DNA of 64,000 bases from an uncultured Saprospiraceae bacterium (lineage in GTDB: Bacteria > Bacteroidota > Bacteroidia > Chitinophagales > Saprospiraceae). Below, piece after piece: positions 16,901 to 24,543 of the stretch. Both the position numbers and the translations under genes were made by a program. The DNA is taken from the NCBI GenBank assembly GCA_937926205.1, contig CALEYL010000042.1, positions 1 through 64,000 on the forward strand. The letters are read 5' to 3'. Position 1 is the first letter of the stretch. Each line of letters begins with the position of its first letter. The notes under the pieces were generated by a model that ran no database searches, was not told where the DNA came from, and saw only the letters and a program-made list of their open reading frames with translations.

Positions 16901-19701
16901 TGGGTGACCGTTGCATAAACGGTTGTCGGTCCGGAAACAAAAGCGGCCGGATTGGCAATCGGGTTGGTCGCCGCCATATTGGTAAACCAATTGACGGCGC
17001 TGCTGCCACCGCCATTGACGATGCCGTTGACGTTGGTCAGGTTGAAAGTGGCCTGATTGCCCCCTGTATTACAAGCCGACATGCTCGCGCTCGTAGCTGT
17101 CGGCGCCGGTATAACCGTCAGGGTAATCGCTACCGGAGCGGCGTTGCACCCGGTCGCCCCCATGACGACTGCATAAACGGTTGTGGAAGCCGTGGTGAAC
17201 GCGGCCGGGTTGGCAACCGGATTGGTTGCCGCCATATTGGTGTAATACATAACCCCGTTTGGCTGCCCCTGGTTAACGGTTCCGTTTAAAGTGGTCAGGT
17301 TAAAGGTCGCCTGGCCGCTACCATTGTCACAGGCCTGTGCCGACGCCGGGGATGCCGGCGGAGCAAAAGTCAGGACAACAGGAACCGCAACTGTCGGCGA
17401 TTCGCAGCCTGCCGCGTTCGTGACCGTGGCGTATACCGTTGTGGGCAAGGAAAGGACGTCCGTGATGTCGTTGATCGGGTTGTTTCCTGCCGCGTCCGTA
17501 TACCAGTTTACAGTATTGCCGCTTCCACCATTGATGGTGTTGATCGTTCCGGGCAGGTCAAAAATGGCTACGGGCGGCAACACACTGACCACACATACAT
17601 TGAATGTGGCAGGGTTGGCCGTTGGCAGCGGATTCACAATCAATTGCACGGCAACAGGCGCCGACTGGCAGGCGCCGTTGTCCACCCGCGCATAAACGGT
17701 GACTGTCCCTGTTGTAAAGTTTGATGGGTTGGCGATTACCGTCGTGCCGGCTATGTTGGAGAACCAGCTTACCGTATTGCCCGTGCCGCCATTGACGGCA
17801 TTGTTGGCATCGTTGAGATTGAACGTAGCCGTATTACCCATCGTGGCACATTCCGACAAGGTTGCCGGCAGCGCCGTTGGAGGGGCCGTGACAATGATGG
17901 AAACCGGCAGAGGACTGGATACACAGGGCCCGGGGCCTGTGACCGTTGCATAAACGGTACCTGAGCCAGCAGTATAACTATTTGGAGTCGCTATCGGGTT
18001 TGTTGCTGCCGCATTTGTAAACCAGTTTACAGTGCCTGAGCCGCCGTTGATGGTATTGTTAAGGGAATTCAGGTTGAAAGTCGCCTGTCCGCCACCCTGA
18101 TCGCAGGCCTGCAGGGGCCCGGCAGGGTTGGCCGTCGGCGTTGGATTTACGGTGATGGTGATGAGCGCCGGTGTTGTAGAGGAGCAACCATTGTTGGTCA
18201 CGGTTGCAAATGCCTGACCTCCCGGTGTGTTGACCACAAAAGCATTCGGATTGGGGATGGGCGTCGTTGCAGCTGCGGTGGTCCACCAGTTGACCACCCC
18301 CGGCCCGCCGCCCGTTACGGTATTGTTCACTGCGGTCAGGTTGAAAGTCGCCTGCCCCATGGCATTCCCGCAAGCCTGAAGATTGGCCGGCGTGGCCGTG
18401 GGGATGGGGTTAACCGTCAATTGAACGGCCTGGGGAGCTGATACACAGGGCATGGTGCCCACCACCGTGTAAACCGTCGTCGTGCCTGTTGTAAAAGACG
18501 CCGGCGTTCCCACCGGAATCGTTGCCGCCATATTCGTATACCAGTTCACCGGCTGGCCGGAACCGCCGTTGACGGTACTGTTGAGCGTCGTCAGGTTGAA
18601 AGTGGCCTGCCCCATCGAATTGGCGCAAGCCGATAAAGGGCCCGCCGCGTTGGCCGCAGGCGCAGGGGTGACGTTTAATTGAACCGCCACCGGGGCCGAG
18701 ACGCAGGGCATGGTGCCCACTACCGCATAAACGGTCGTGGTGTTGGTTGTAAATGCTCCGGGCGTACCCACCGCATTGGTTGCCGCCATATTCGTATACC
18801 AGTTCACGGGCTGGCCGGAACCGCCGTTGACGGTATTGTTGAGCGCTGTCAGGTTGAAAGTGGCCTGCCCCATGGCATTGGCACATGCTGAAAGGGGGCC
18901 GGCGGGGAACGTCGTGGGAGCCGGGTTGATCGTTACATCAACATCCGTGTCTTTATTACAAACGTTTACATCAGTAGTCGTAAGTGTGAAAGTGTGAACA
19001 CCTACAGGTAGGTTACTTACATTAGTTGTTAAAGCACTAGGGCTGCTAATTGTACCCGGTCCTGTCCATTGCTGATTGGTCACATCAGCAGGGGTGCCTA
19101 AAACCGCACTTAGTGTAGTTGTTCCTCCCTGACAAATGGGATTTGGGGATGCGGAAACCATAGCGGATCCATCCCAGCAATTAACAGTGATATTTGAAAA
19201 AGTTATTGATTCATCACTTGCCCAGGTTTGCGTATTAACTATTATTGTAGCATTTGCAGCACCGTTAGTGCAAATTGGCCCTGAAGAAATTACACCGTTT
19301 TGAAAGAGGTTGGGTGCAACACCTATTAATTGTTCATAAACAGTTACTCCGTCCAATTGGTATCTTACCCATAAAAAATCCCAACAAGCATTACATCCGC
19401 CAGCATTGGGCATTGATGGATCTCCGTTGCACGGACCAAAACTCGCGCATTCATCACTCGATTCCATATTGCCACTTCCAATCCAAGGCAATGAAAATGA
19501 AAAATTTAGTGAAAAAGATACAGAAGAGCAGTTACCAACTGCCACGTTATATGTATCATCAGTAACTGCGTCTGTATTGGTATACATTGTCCCTGGATTG
19601 GAGAAAATGACCGTTTGCCCGAACCCCACCATCGGCAGGCTCATCAACAAAACAACGGCCATTTTGCGGCCCAAATCCCTGATTGTGTTACACAAGTGCA
19701 T
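10945..19701 (-). CDS. Giant secreted repeat protein with T9SS type B sorting domain
   Basis: A 2,918-residue protein. A signal peptide ends near residue 29 (VGFGQ). After a unique N-terminal region and one Ig/PKD-like domain come 12 repeats of about 84 residues (residues about 267-1290; pattern C-x-x-x-x-GQATFNLT ... VNWYTN ... TVYAVV ... C-x-S-x-PVAV). SprB-type repeats follow (about 1293-2025; GTYSVTVTDANGC pattern), then seven repeats of about 50 residues (about 2117-2490; LCPGE-x-L-x-VNG ... NPSGTE ... GCDST). More SprB and Ig-like units lead to a gliding-motility-type C-terminal domain (VPNVFSPNEDGINDLF to the end), the CHU_C/TIGR04131 T9SS type B signal. It should be exported by Sec then T9SS and act at the cell surface, probably in adhesion; no enzymatic domain is visible. 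Confidence 0.93.
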   Translation of the reverse strand: MHLCNTIRDLGRKMAVVLLMSLPMVGFGQTVIFSNPGTMYTNTDAVTDDTYNVAVGNCSSVSFSLNFSFSLPWIGSGNMESSDECASFGPCNGDPSMPNAGGCNACWDFLWVRYQLDGVTVYEQLIGVAPNLFQNGVISSGPICTNGAANATIIVNTQTWASDESITFSNITVNCWDGSAMVSASPNPICQGGTTTLSAVLGTPADVTNQQWTGPGTISSPSALTTNVSNLPVGVHTFTLTTTDVNVCNKDTDVDVTINPAPTTFPAGPLSACANAMGQATFNLTALNNTVNGGSGQPVNWYTNMAATNAVGTPGAFTTNTTTVYAVVGTMPCVSAPVAVQLNVTPAPAANAAGPLSACANSMGQATFNLTTLNSTVNGGSGQPVNWYTNMAATIPVGTPASFTTGTTTVYTVVGTMPCVSAPQAVQLTVNPIPTATPANLQACGNAMGQATFNLTAVNNTVTGGGPGVVNWWTTAAATTPIPNPNAFVVNTPGGQAFATVTNNGCSSTTPALITITVNPTPTANPAGPLQACDQGGGQATFNLNSLNNTINGGSGTVNWFTNAAATNPIATPNSYTAGSGTVYATVTGPGPCVSSPLPVSIIVTAPPTALPATLSECATMGNTATFNLNDANNAVNGGTGNTVSWFSNIAGTTVIANPSNFTTGTVTVYARVDNGACQSAPVAVQLIVNPLPTANPATFNVCVVSVLPPVAIFDLPGTINTINGGSGNTVNWYTDAAGNNPINDITDVLSLPTTVYATVTNAAGCESPTVAVPVVLTFAPPASPASAQACDNGSGQATFNLTTLNGTVNQGQPNGVMYYTNMAATNPVANPAAFTTASTTVYAVVMGATGCNAAPVAITLTVIPAPTATSASMSACNTGGNQATFNLTNVNGIVNGGGSSAVNWFTNMAATNPIANPAAFVSGPTTVYATVTQNGCTSQPVAITLSVVPEPTATPSSLSVCDNGSGQAAFNLNSLNNTINGGTGNAVNWYTNSTLSNPVGNPAAFVSGNATVYAVVSDGFCNSLPVAIPLSIIPAPTAIPGSLSACDNGSGQATFNLSAATQSINGNTGNAVDFYLNAAATMPINNPGAFTAGSITVYAVVDNGTCTSAPVPVTLTVLAAPVANPASLEQCASSGNQATFNLTTVNNTINGGNGNSVDWYSNAAGTTPIGNPAAFTTASVTVYARTFNGTCTSPPVAVTLIVTPTPVASPASLQTCNTGAGTAVFNLTSVNATVNGGSGNAVTWFTNANGTGPIANPGSFTSGTATVYAVVTNGTCASMPVAVSLTVSPGLTLSLVVAQPISCNSATNGSLDLTVTGGAMPFTYDWNVNALDGIQDPAGLGAGNYSVTVSDANGCQNNASIMLNQPAALSIACAQASPVTMIGGNDGAASVTISGGTAAYTIAWSGAASGSQTQAVAGTASITGLVAGSYSVTVTDANNCTTTCNFNINDPSCNIQVSATAENPTCEGSANGSIELMVTGAFPFDFNWSDDALDGMENPMGVTAGTYSVTVTDNNGCQASTSVTLTDPPALVLSCAQLNPVSMPGGNDGAASITISGGTVPYTLLWAGPVSGNQMVLVAGATTISNLPAGTYTLTATDDNGCSQACSFTIGTTGCSLDVTINSSAISPCFGAVNGTIVLEVFNVTGMVQYDWNVDSLDGNMSPEFLPAGFYSVTVTDEAGCVDSVSVTLTTPPQMVAECLVLGPASGPTIADGSVQLTFGNGTGPYQLEINGPSGRIITSDTAGVIVLNDLLPGSYTFFLTDAIGCPFGNGCGFVICGDMQLTLSGQAESCTGAGNGSASVVVTGGLDPFMYLWSTGEVANDSIENLVSNTYTVTVIDRSGTCAVTDSIALITLPLDLVCSQQTPVSTPMGTDGEASVMVSDGTAPYELMWSGPVGGNQNVAMADTVTIGGLAAGVYSLTLTDANGCTETCSFTIADAACTISVAAVAQNETCAGSLNGAIELTVSNGQLPLTFDWSDNTLDGTEDPMGLSPGMYSVTVTDGAGCFASASATIITQNATPNASVAAGMAICEDDCFDFALTLTGTAPFTVNYTLDAGSGPQALSATFANTTGVINVCPADFSLTSGSIFLTLTGIADANCSSALNATSTLTVNPHSTATISSTLCPGESIVVNGNIYDETRLNGVEVIPGVNPSGCDSIITISLSFFPPATGSLTQSLCAGETLTIGSTTFSETNPSGTALLPNAGANGCDSTVLVSLTFIQPVTTAVSPTLCPGENLVVNGNTYDENTPSGQEIFVSAQGCDSIVNIQLNYHPASVNNLSQVLCDGESLTVNGTVYDQTNPSGTETVVGGSVNGCDSTIVVALQFVSPVVETINQSLCPGEQLLVNGVVYNQANPSGTEVIAGGGVNGCDSTIVVALTFFTAPTTNLTQTLCSGENLLVGATVYDENNPSGTEILQSANGCDSTVVVNLSFLPAVSSVINSTLCSGESLTVNGVIYNQNNPVGTEIIIGGASSGCDSTIMVSLTFSPAITAAISGTTSICAGNSATLSFLLSGGTTFNVTYSNGIGAPVTMNNISNGATITVSPGATATYTILSATATGSTCPVMITGSATVSVSNLAIQAQVTSDFQGFDVSCPDSEDGSARVVPLGGLPPFQYNWSNGQSSAEATGLGAATYVVTLTDAAGCTGSTSVTLTAPAGILTTVSALSPLCYGDRDGSILIEALSGGSGPYAWSLDGNLFQTLPAALPFAIANLEAGAYDLSIRDANGCIASEVATVVAPQELLLELGDDRTIKLGDSTLIRAQVNFDIANLQWTPTLNLSTPDQPDSYANPQESTAYRLTASDANGCSASDVVMIFVNKERSVYVPNVFSPNEDGINDLFTVFGGKDVAEIRTFIIFDRWGNMLYQKGPFQPNDLQYGWDGTFEGQPMNAGVYVFYAEVVFVDGLSEVFKGDVTLMR
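15830..18905 (-). repeat. 12 tandem ~250-bp units coding for Ig-like repeats
   Basis: Within the giant gene, 12 consecutive units of about 84 codons share two cysteines and the block GQATFNLT. The two units nearest the N-terminus (about 18400-18905) are the most alike at DNA level, suggesting recent duplication; the sixth unit is the most divergent. A thirteenth, orphan unit lies outside the gene at about 30.37-30.66 kb. Confidence 0.9.
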
Positions 19702-20051
19702 ATCCTGTTTGTTTGAGTGTTGGCTGCAATGTACGGCTGAACAGCATTCAGCCGCTTCACCACCGGAAAGTTCGGCAGTATCATGAACTAAAGATCGTTA
19801 TTTCCCGGCATTCGCTGTTTGGGGAAAACAGAATTCGTCGTCCAATGGATAACGAACGGGGTATTCATTCAATATCTGAATATAAGTAAGGGACTTGTTG
19901 CAAAAGGAGCCATTTCAGAATGGCGGCAAAGTTACGTCTTTTCCACAGATTGCACTTATGTCCTGCGTTAAGCGTAGTTAAATTTTTGGCACGTCGGCAG
20001 GCAGCCAAAAAGGAAATCCGTAATTTGGGTTTTTTATCAAAATGCCTGCAC
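19702..20051. promoter_or_regulatory. Divergent intergenic region with a hairpin
   Basis: This 350-bp region lies between the giant-protein gene (minus) and the phosphotransferase gene (plus). It contains a perfect 8-bp-stem hairpin at 19734-19754 (CGGCTGAA, loop CAGCA, TTCAGCCG) in what would be the 5' leader of the giant gene. No gene is supported; an open frame reaching back to 19920 on the plus strand is only an upstream extension of the phosphotransferase. No clear TAnnTTTG element was found for either gene. Confidence 0.45.
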
Positions 20052-21134
20052 ATGCCGGATCAAACCCTGCTCCAGCCGGAAGCCTCTGCTGCCCATTTTT
20101 TCGGAAAAGACACTGCCTTTCTGCTAACCGTTTTCGGAAACGGCAACATCAACGACACCTGGAAATTAAGCGTTCCGGAAAATGGACAAACGGAGTCTTA
20201 CCTGCTGCAGCGCCTGAACCATCAGGTTTTTCGCCAACCGGAGCAAGTGATGGTTAATATCCAGCGGGTCGCTTCGCACCTCGCTGAAAAAAAATACCCA
20301 CAGGGCATTTTACATCCTTTAGCCGACCGGGAAGGGCAAACCTTGTACCGGGACGATGCCGGTAATTACTGGCGTGTTTTTCCGTTTTTTGAACGTACCC
20401 GTACCCTCGAAACGGTGACAATTCCGGAGCAGGCTCAGGTGGCGTCCCACGCATTTGGTATGTTCATGGAGGCGCTTGCGGATCTTGATCCCAGCAGCCT
20501 GTTCGAGACCATTCCGGATTTTCACAACAGCGTCCAACGCTTGCCCGCGTTCCGGGATGCCGTGGAAAAAAACGCGGTCGGGCGCCTGACTGCCGTGCAA
20601 AAGGAAGTCGATTTTATCCTCGAAGAAAGCAGCCTTTTTCATGCCATCGCCAACAGGAACCTTCCGCTTCGAGCGGTTCACAACGACGCCAAAATAGGGA
20701 ATGTTCTTTTCAACGAAGCTGCTGAAAAAGCCGTGGCAGTTATTGACTGGGATACCATCATGCCCGGTTGTTTGTTGTCAGACTTCGGAGATATTGCCCG
20801 CACCATGGCGGCATCGCGTTCAGAAGACGAAGCGGATACGGATAAGGTTTTTTTCAGCATGCCGGTATTCCGGGCCATTTGCAGCGGGTTCATTCCGCCG
20901 CTTCGCCCCATCCTGACACAGGCAGAACGCGAGGTCCTGCACCTCGCGCCGCGCTGGATCATCCTCGAACAAGCCATGCGTTTTCTGGGCGATTACCTCG
21001 CCGGCGATGTGTATTACAAAATCCGGCGCCCCCTGCACAACCTCGAGCGCGCGCGCAATCAATTGGCATTGTACCGTTCTGCGCTGAGCCAGGAAGCAGC
21101 CCTGCAGGAGTCAGTCGAAGCGGCTACCCGGTAA
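20052..21134 (+). CDS. Aminoglycoside phosphotransferase/choline-kinase-like protein
   Basis: A 360-residue protein from the ATG at 20052. Residues about 20-45 resemble the family's N-lobe (FLLTVFGNGNINDTWKL). The catalytic loop is RAVHNDAKIGNVLF (HND-x5-N) and the metal-binding aspartate is in AVIDWDTIMPG. Such kinase-fold enzymes phosphorylate small hydroxylated molecules such as N-acetylhexosamines, homoserine or choline; the length and the N-lobe suit sugar or mucin-type substrates, but this is inference. The start is placed at MPDQTLL because upstream residues are not family-like. Confidence 0.82.
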   Translation: MPDQTLLQPEASAAHFFGKDTAFLLTVFGNGNINDTWKLSVPENGQTESYLLQRLNHQVFRQPEQVMVNIQRVASHLAEKKYPQGILHPLADREGQTLYRDDAGNYWRVFPFFERTRTLETVTIPEQAQVASHAFGMFMEALADLDPSSLFETIPDFHNSVQRLPAFRDAVEKNAVGRLTAVQKEVDFILEESSLFHAIANRNLPLRAVHNDAKIGNVLFNEAAEKAVAVIDWDTIMPGCLLSDFGDIARTMAASRSEDEADTDKVFFSMPVFRAICSGFIPPLRPILTQAEREVLHLAPRWIILEQAMRFLGDYLAGDVYYKIRRPLHNLERARNQLALYRSALSQEAALQESVEAATR

Positions 21135-21159
21135 TTGACTTGCACCGACTGCTTTTCTG

Positions 21160-21191
21160 TTGGTCCGTCGCGTACAGTTTTCCTATTTTTG
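21160..21191 (+). promoter_or_regulatory. Bacteroidota-type promoter of the 21223 gene
   Basis: TTG at 21160-21162, a 21-base spacer and TATTTTTG (21184-21191, a full TAnnTTTG match) precede the ATG at 21223, leaving a leader of about 25 bases. Confidence 0.5.
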
Positions 21192-21222
21192 TCGTTTCAT
21201 TTGAATAAATTTTTTCAGACGC

Positions 21223-22644
21223 ATGACCCGTCAGCAACTCGAAACAGAACAGAAAGCGCTCGAAATCAACCTCGACGAAAAAATCTACGGCACCTTTGCG
21301 GAAATTGGCGCCGGCCAGGAAGTAGCGCGTTATTTCTTCCAGGTGGGCGGCGCTGCTGGTACCATTGCCAAAACCATGTCTGCCTACGACAAGGTCTATT
21401 CCGATAAAATATACGGCTCCGAACCCAGCGGCCGCTATGTCTGCGAGACGCGCCTCTACAAAATGCTCAACCACGAATACGAACTGATGCACACGCGTTT
21501 ACAGCACGAACGCCCCGGCATCAACTTTTTTGTATTCGCGGATACCGTCGCCGCTGTCAATTTCCAGCGCACCATCAGCGGCGATGGCTGGCTGGGACTC
21601 CGTTTTCAGCTCAATCCCGAAGGCGAGCCCAACGATTTGGTCCTGCACGCGCGCATGCTGGACAATGACAATACCTTGCAACAGCAGGCGATCGGCATCC
21701 TTGGGGTCAACATGATCTACGCCTGCTACCGCTACAACAACGACCTCGAATTGCTCTTACAGTCCCTGATTGACAGCCTCCACGGCCGGATCAAGATAGA
21801 CATGGTGCGCCTGACCGGACCTGATTTTGAGCATGTGGACAATCGCCTGCTCAGCCTCTGGCTCGTCAAACACGGCCTTAGCGAAGTGGCTATGTTTGAT
21901 GCCGAGGGGCACAACATCCACGCTTCCGAGTTTCTGTATAAAAAACACGTACTGGTAGTACGGGGGAGTTTCCGCCCTCCGACCGTCGTGAATCTGGACA
22001 TGATCAAATCCGGCTTTCAGCAATTCGTGAACTCTTCCGGCGTAGATCCGAAAAAGACGCAACTGCTTACGGAAATTACCCTGGACAACCTGCGCGCCGA
22101 CGGGGATCTGGACGAACAGGATTTTCTCGACCGGGCAACCTTGCTGAATGCGCTGGGGCAAACCGTCGTTATTTCCGACTGCGAACAACACCAGCGCCTT
22201 GCCGCATACCTTGCAGATTACCGGGTAGAGCACCTCGGCATTGTCCTCGGGGTTCGTTTTTTACTCGACCTGCTGACCGAAAAATACCTGCAGAATATGG
22301 GCGGGCAACTGCTCACTGCATTTGGAGAATTGTTTTCCAACAATGTCCGGATTTTTGTTTACCCCACCATGCAGGAAGGGAGCAGCGAGCTGATGACCGC
22401 TCAGAACCTGCCCATCCCGGAAAGTGTCAAGTTCCTGTACCGCCATTTATTGGACAACCTTCAGATTGTGGATGTAGAAGGGTTCAATGCCGCCAATCTG
22501 CATATTTTTTCCAAAACAGCTTTACAAATGCTCCAGAGTGGTGAGAGTGGCTGGGAGCAGATGCTGCCACCCAAAGTGGCCGGGCTCATCAAGGAAAATT
22601 GCCTGTTTGGATATCCTGCGGAAAAAATGGAATTTGAATACTGA
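21223..22644 (+). CDS. Conserved Bacteroidota protein of unknown function
   Basis: A 473-residue, probably cytoplasmic protein with no signal peptide or membrane segment. The N-terminus is distinctive (LDEKIYGTFAEIGAGQEVARYFF, here in parts) and looks like a family conserved across Bacteroidota whose database names vary and look unreliable. I see no HxGH nucleotidyl-transferase motif, no P-loop and no TonB-box. It carries its own promoter and is followed by a convergent CoA-binding protein gene. Function unknown. Confidence 0.8.
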   Translation: MTRQQLETEQKALEINLDEKIYGTFAEIGAGQEVARYFFQVGGAAGTIAKTMSAYDKVYSDKIYGSEPSGRYVCETRLYKMLNHEYELMHTRLQHERPGINFFVFADTVAAVNFQRTISGDGWLGLRFQLNPEGEPNDLVLHARMLDNDNTLQQQAIGILGVNMIYACYRYNNDLELLLQSLIDSLHGRIKIDMVRLTGPDFEHVDNRLLSLWLVKHGLSEVAMFDAEGHNIHASEFLYKKHVLVVRGSFRPPTVVNLDMIKSGFQQFVNSSGVDPKKTQLLTEITLDNLRADGDLDEQDFLDRATLLNALGQTVVISDCEQHQRLAAYLADYRVEHLGIVLGVRFLLDLLTEKYLQNMGGQLLTAFGELFSNNVRIFVYPTMQEGSSELMTAQNLPIPESVKFLYRHLLDNLQIVDVEGFNAANLHIFSKTALQMLQSGESGWEQMLPPKVAGLIKENCLFGYPAEKMEFEY

Positions 22645-22661
22645 TTCCCGTCGCAACAAGT

Positions 22662-23021
22662 CTAATAAACGCCAACCGACAGCATGACCAGCGTACAGGC
22701 AACTTCCACTTCCACGCCTTTTTCGCGTGCCAACCGCATGAGTTCCGGGTTTTCTGTGCCGGGATTGAAGATCAGTCGCTTTGGATGCAGGCTGAAGATG
22801 TAATCGTAATAATCGCGCTGGTGATCGGGATTGAGGTAGAGTGTAATCGTGTCAACATCGCTGATTTCCGGGCGGCCATTTTGGATGGGAATGCCTTCGA
22901 TCTCCCCTTTGCGGATGCCAACCGGAATGACCTCATGGTCGTAAGCCTGCAGTTTTTTTACAGCGAGGTACGCATATCGGGCAGGGTTGGGCGTAGCGCC
23001 CAGGACAAGCGTTTTTTTCAT
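22662..23021 (-). CDS. CoA-binding domain protein (YccU-like)
   Basis: A 119-residue single Rossmann-like CoA-binding domain (MKKTLVLGATPNPARYAYLA at the start; IFNPGTENPEL near residue 88, the conserved NPG region; CTLVMLSVG at the end). Close to the family's usual length. Its cellular role is not established; it presumably binds CoA or a related nucleotide. It lies downstream of pdhC on the same strand but is separated by a hairpin terminator, so it is likely a separate unit. Confidence 0.85.
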   Translation of the reverse strand: MKKTLVLGATPNPARYAYLAVKKLQAYDHEVIPVGIRKGEIEGIPIQNGRPEISDVDTITLYLNPDHQRDYYDYIFSLHPKRLIFNPGTENPELMRLAREKGVEVEVACTLVMLSVGVY

Positions 23022-23080
23022 GATTATTTATCAGAAGGTGACCCCTTTCCAAAAGGTGTTACCTTTAAAAGCTATAAACG

Positions 23081-23113
23081 GGAATCCCTTTCATCAAGGA
23101 GTTCCCGTTTATA
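23081..23113 (-). terminator. Hairpin terminator after the E2 gene
   Basis: Inverted repeat ATAAACGGGAA ... TTCCCGTTTAT around an 11-17 base loop, directly after the E2 stop codon on the minus strand. The following bases are only moderately T-rich, so it may be inefficient or act mainly as an mRNA 3' end. Confidence 0.5.
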
Positions 23114-23125
23114 TACTTTCAGCCA

Positions 23126-24373
23126 TCAAATCATTAACCGAATCGGGTCTTCCAGAATGCTTCTGAATGTTTGCAGGAATTGTGCGCCGGTAGCGCCGTC
23201 TACCACCCGGTGGTCGCAGGATAAGGTCACGCGCATCATATTGCCGGCAACAATCTGCCCTTCTTTTACGATCGGTTTCTCGACGATGGCTCCAACTGCC
23301 ATGATGCAGGCATCCGGCGGGTTGATGATGGCCGTAAATTCCTCAATGCCGAACATCCCCAGGTTGGAAATGGTAAAGGTATTCCCCTGCATTTCCTGTG
23401 GCTGAATCTTGCGCTCTTTTGCTTTGGAAGCAAAAGCTTTCACTTCTGTATTGATCTGTGACAGTGTTTTGATGTCCGCATGCCGGACAACAGGCACAAC
23501 GAGTCCGTCTTCCACAGCAACCGCGACACCGATGTTGACGTCTTTGTTAAAGCGGATTCTGTCGCCAAGCCAGGAGGAGTTTACCGCAGGGTGCTGTCGC
23601 AGGGCGGCTGCCACTGCTTTGATCACGAAATCGTTGAAGGAAATCTTCACCGGAGCAATTTCATTGACCTGGCCCCGCATGGCGATGGCTTTGTCCATGT
23701 TGATTTCAACGGTAAGGTAGAAATGCGGCGCAGTAAATTTGCTCTCACTCAGGCGACGCGCGATGGTTTTGCGCATCTGGCTTACCGGTACATCCTCAAA
23801 TTGCCCTTCGGTAGCATAGACCATGCCCGAAGCCGCCGGTGCTTCCGCTTTGGCTGGAGCAACTGATTTTTGCGATTCGAGTGCCGCTTCAACGTCTTTT
23901 TTGACGATGCGTCCCTGGTCGCCGGAGCCTGCTACCTGCGCAATGTCAATTCCGGCATCTCTGGCAATACTACGGGCTAAAGGAGAAGCCTTCAGGCGTT
24001 TATCTTCATCCGATGTCGGGGATGCAGCAGCAGCAACGGGCGCTGCGGGTGCGGGTGCAGCAGCTTCAGGCGCAGGAGCAGCCTCCTGATGGCCGTTGGA
24101 GCCTTGTGCAGCAGCGAGGGCAGCCTTCCAGTCTTCACCAGCTTTACCAATAACGGCAATAACGCCATCGATGGGCACCGGCCCTTCTTTTACGGCAATA
24201 TGCAACAATACTCCGTCTGTAAAACTGTCGAGTTCCATCGTTGCCTTGTCTGTTTCAACCTCGGCGAGGGTGTCGCCAGATTCCACCTTATCTCCTTCTT
24301 TTTTCAACCAGGAAACGATATTGCCTTCCGTCATGGTGTCGCTCATGCGAGGCATTTTGATGATCTCGGCCAT
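23126..24373 (-). CDS. pdhC: Pyruvate dehydrogenase E2 (dihydrolipoyl acetyltransferase)
   Basis: A 415-residue E2 with one N-terminal lipoyl domain (lipoyl lysine in VETDKATMEL, near residue 43), an Ala/Pro linker (about 95-125), a peripheral subunit-binding domain (about 130-168; ASPLARSIARDAGID) and the acyltransferase core ending with the catalytic HRVVDG motif (near residue 391). It transfers the acetyl group from E1-bound hydroxyethyl-TPP through lipoate to CoA. E1 and E3 genes are not in the window. The single lipoyl domain and linker composition fit the pyruvate complex; a branched-chain or 2-oxoglutarate E2 is less likely. Confidence 0.9.
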   Translation of the reverse strand: MAEIIKMPRMSDTMTEGNIVSWLKKEGDKVESGDTLAEVETDKATMELDSFTDGVLLHIAVKEGPVPIDGVIAVIGKAGEDWKAALAAAQGSNGHQEAAPAPEAAAPAPAAPVAAAASPTSDEDKRLKASPLARSIARDAGIDIAQVAGSGDQGRIVKKDVEAALESQKSVAPAKAEAPAASGMVYATEGQFEDVPVSQMRKTIARRLSESKFTAPHFYLTVEINMDKAIAMRGQVNEIAPVKISFNDFVIKAVAAALRQHPAVNSSWLGDRIRFNKDVNIGVAVAVEDGLVVPVVRHADIKTLSQINTEVKAFASKAKERKIQPQEMQGNTFTISNLGMFGIEEFTAIINPPDACIMAVGAIVEKPIVKEGQIVAGNMMRVTLSCDHRVVDGATGAQFLQTFRSILEDPIRLMI

Positions 24374-24481
24374 AGCAGCAGTATTTTAATTCTTTGTTTA
24401 GATCCATTTTTCCAACCCCTAATCCGGGTAGGATGCGCAAAAATGCAATATTTAGGCGATTTTTTCACCTTATTGATGCAA

Positions 24482-24521
24482 AACCGCGCCTTGATTTTAA
24501 CAAAGAAATCAAGGCGTGGTT
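24482..24521 (-). terminator. Strong hairpin terminator after the sugar dehydrogenase gene
   Basis: A 16-bp stem (AACCGCGCCTTGATTT pairing with AAATCAAGGCGTGGTT, one wobble) and an 8-base loop lie 22 bp beyond the stop of the minus-strand dehydrogenase gene. It separates that gene from pdhC. Confidence 0.6.
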
Positions 24522-24543
24522 CCAAATTCTCCAATAAAAACAT

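Noticed and set aside
11071..19000. Many plus-strand frames opposite the giant gene
   Set aside because: They mirror its repeated codons and lack start context or family features.
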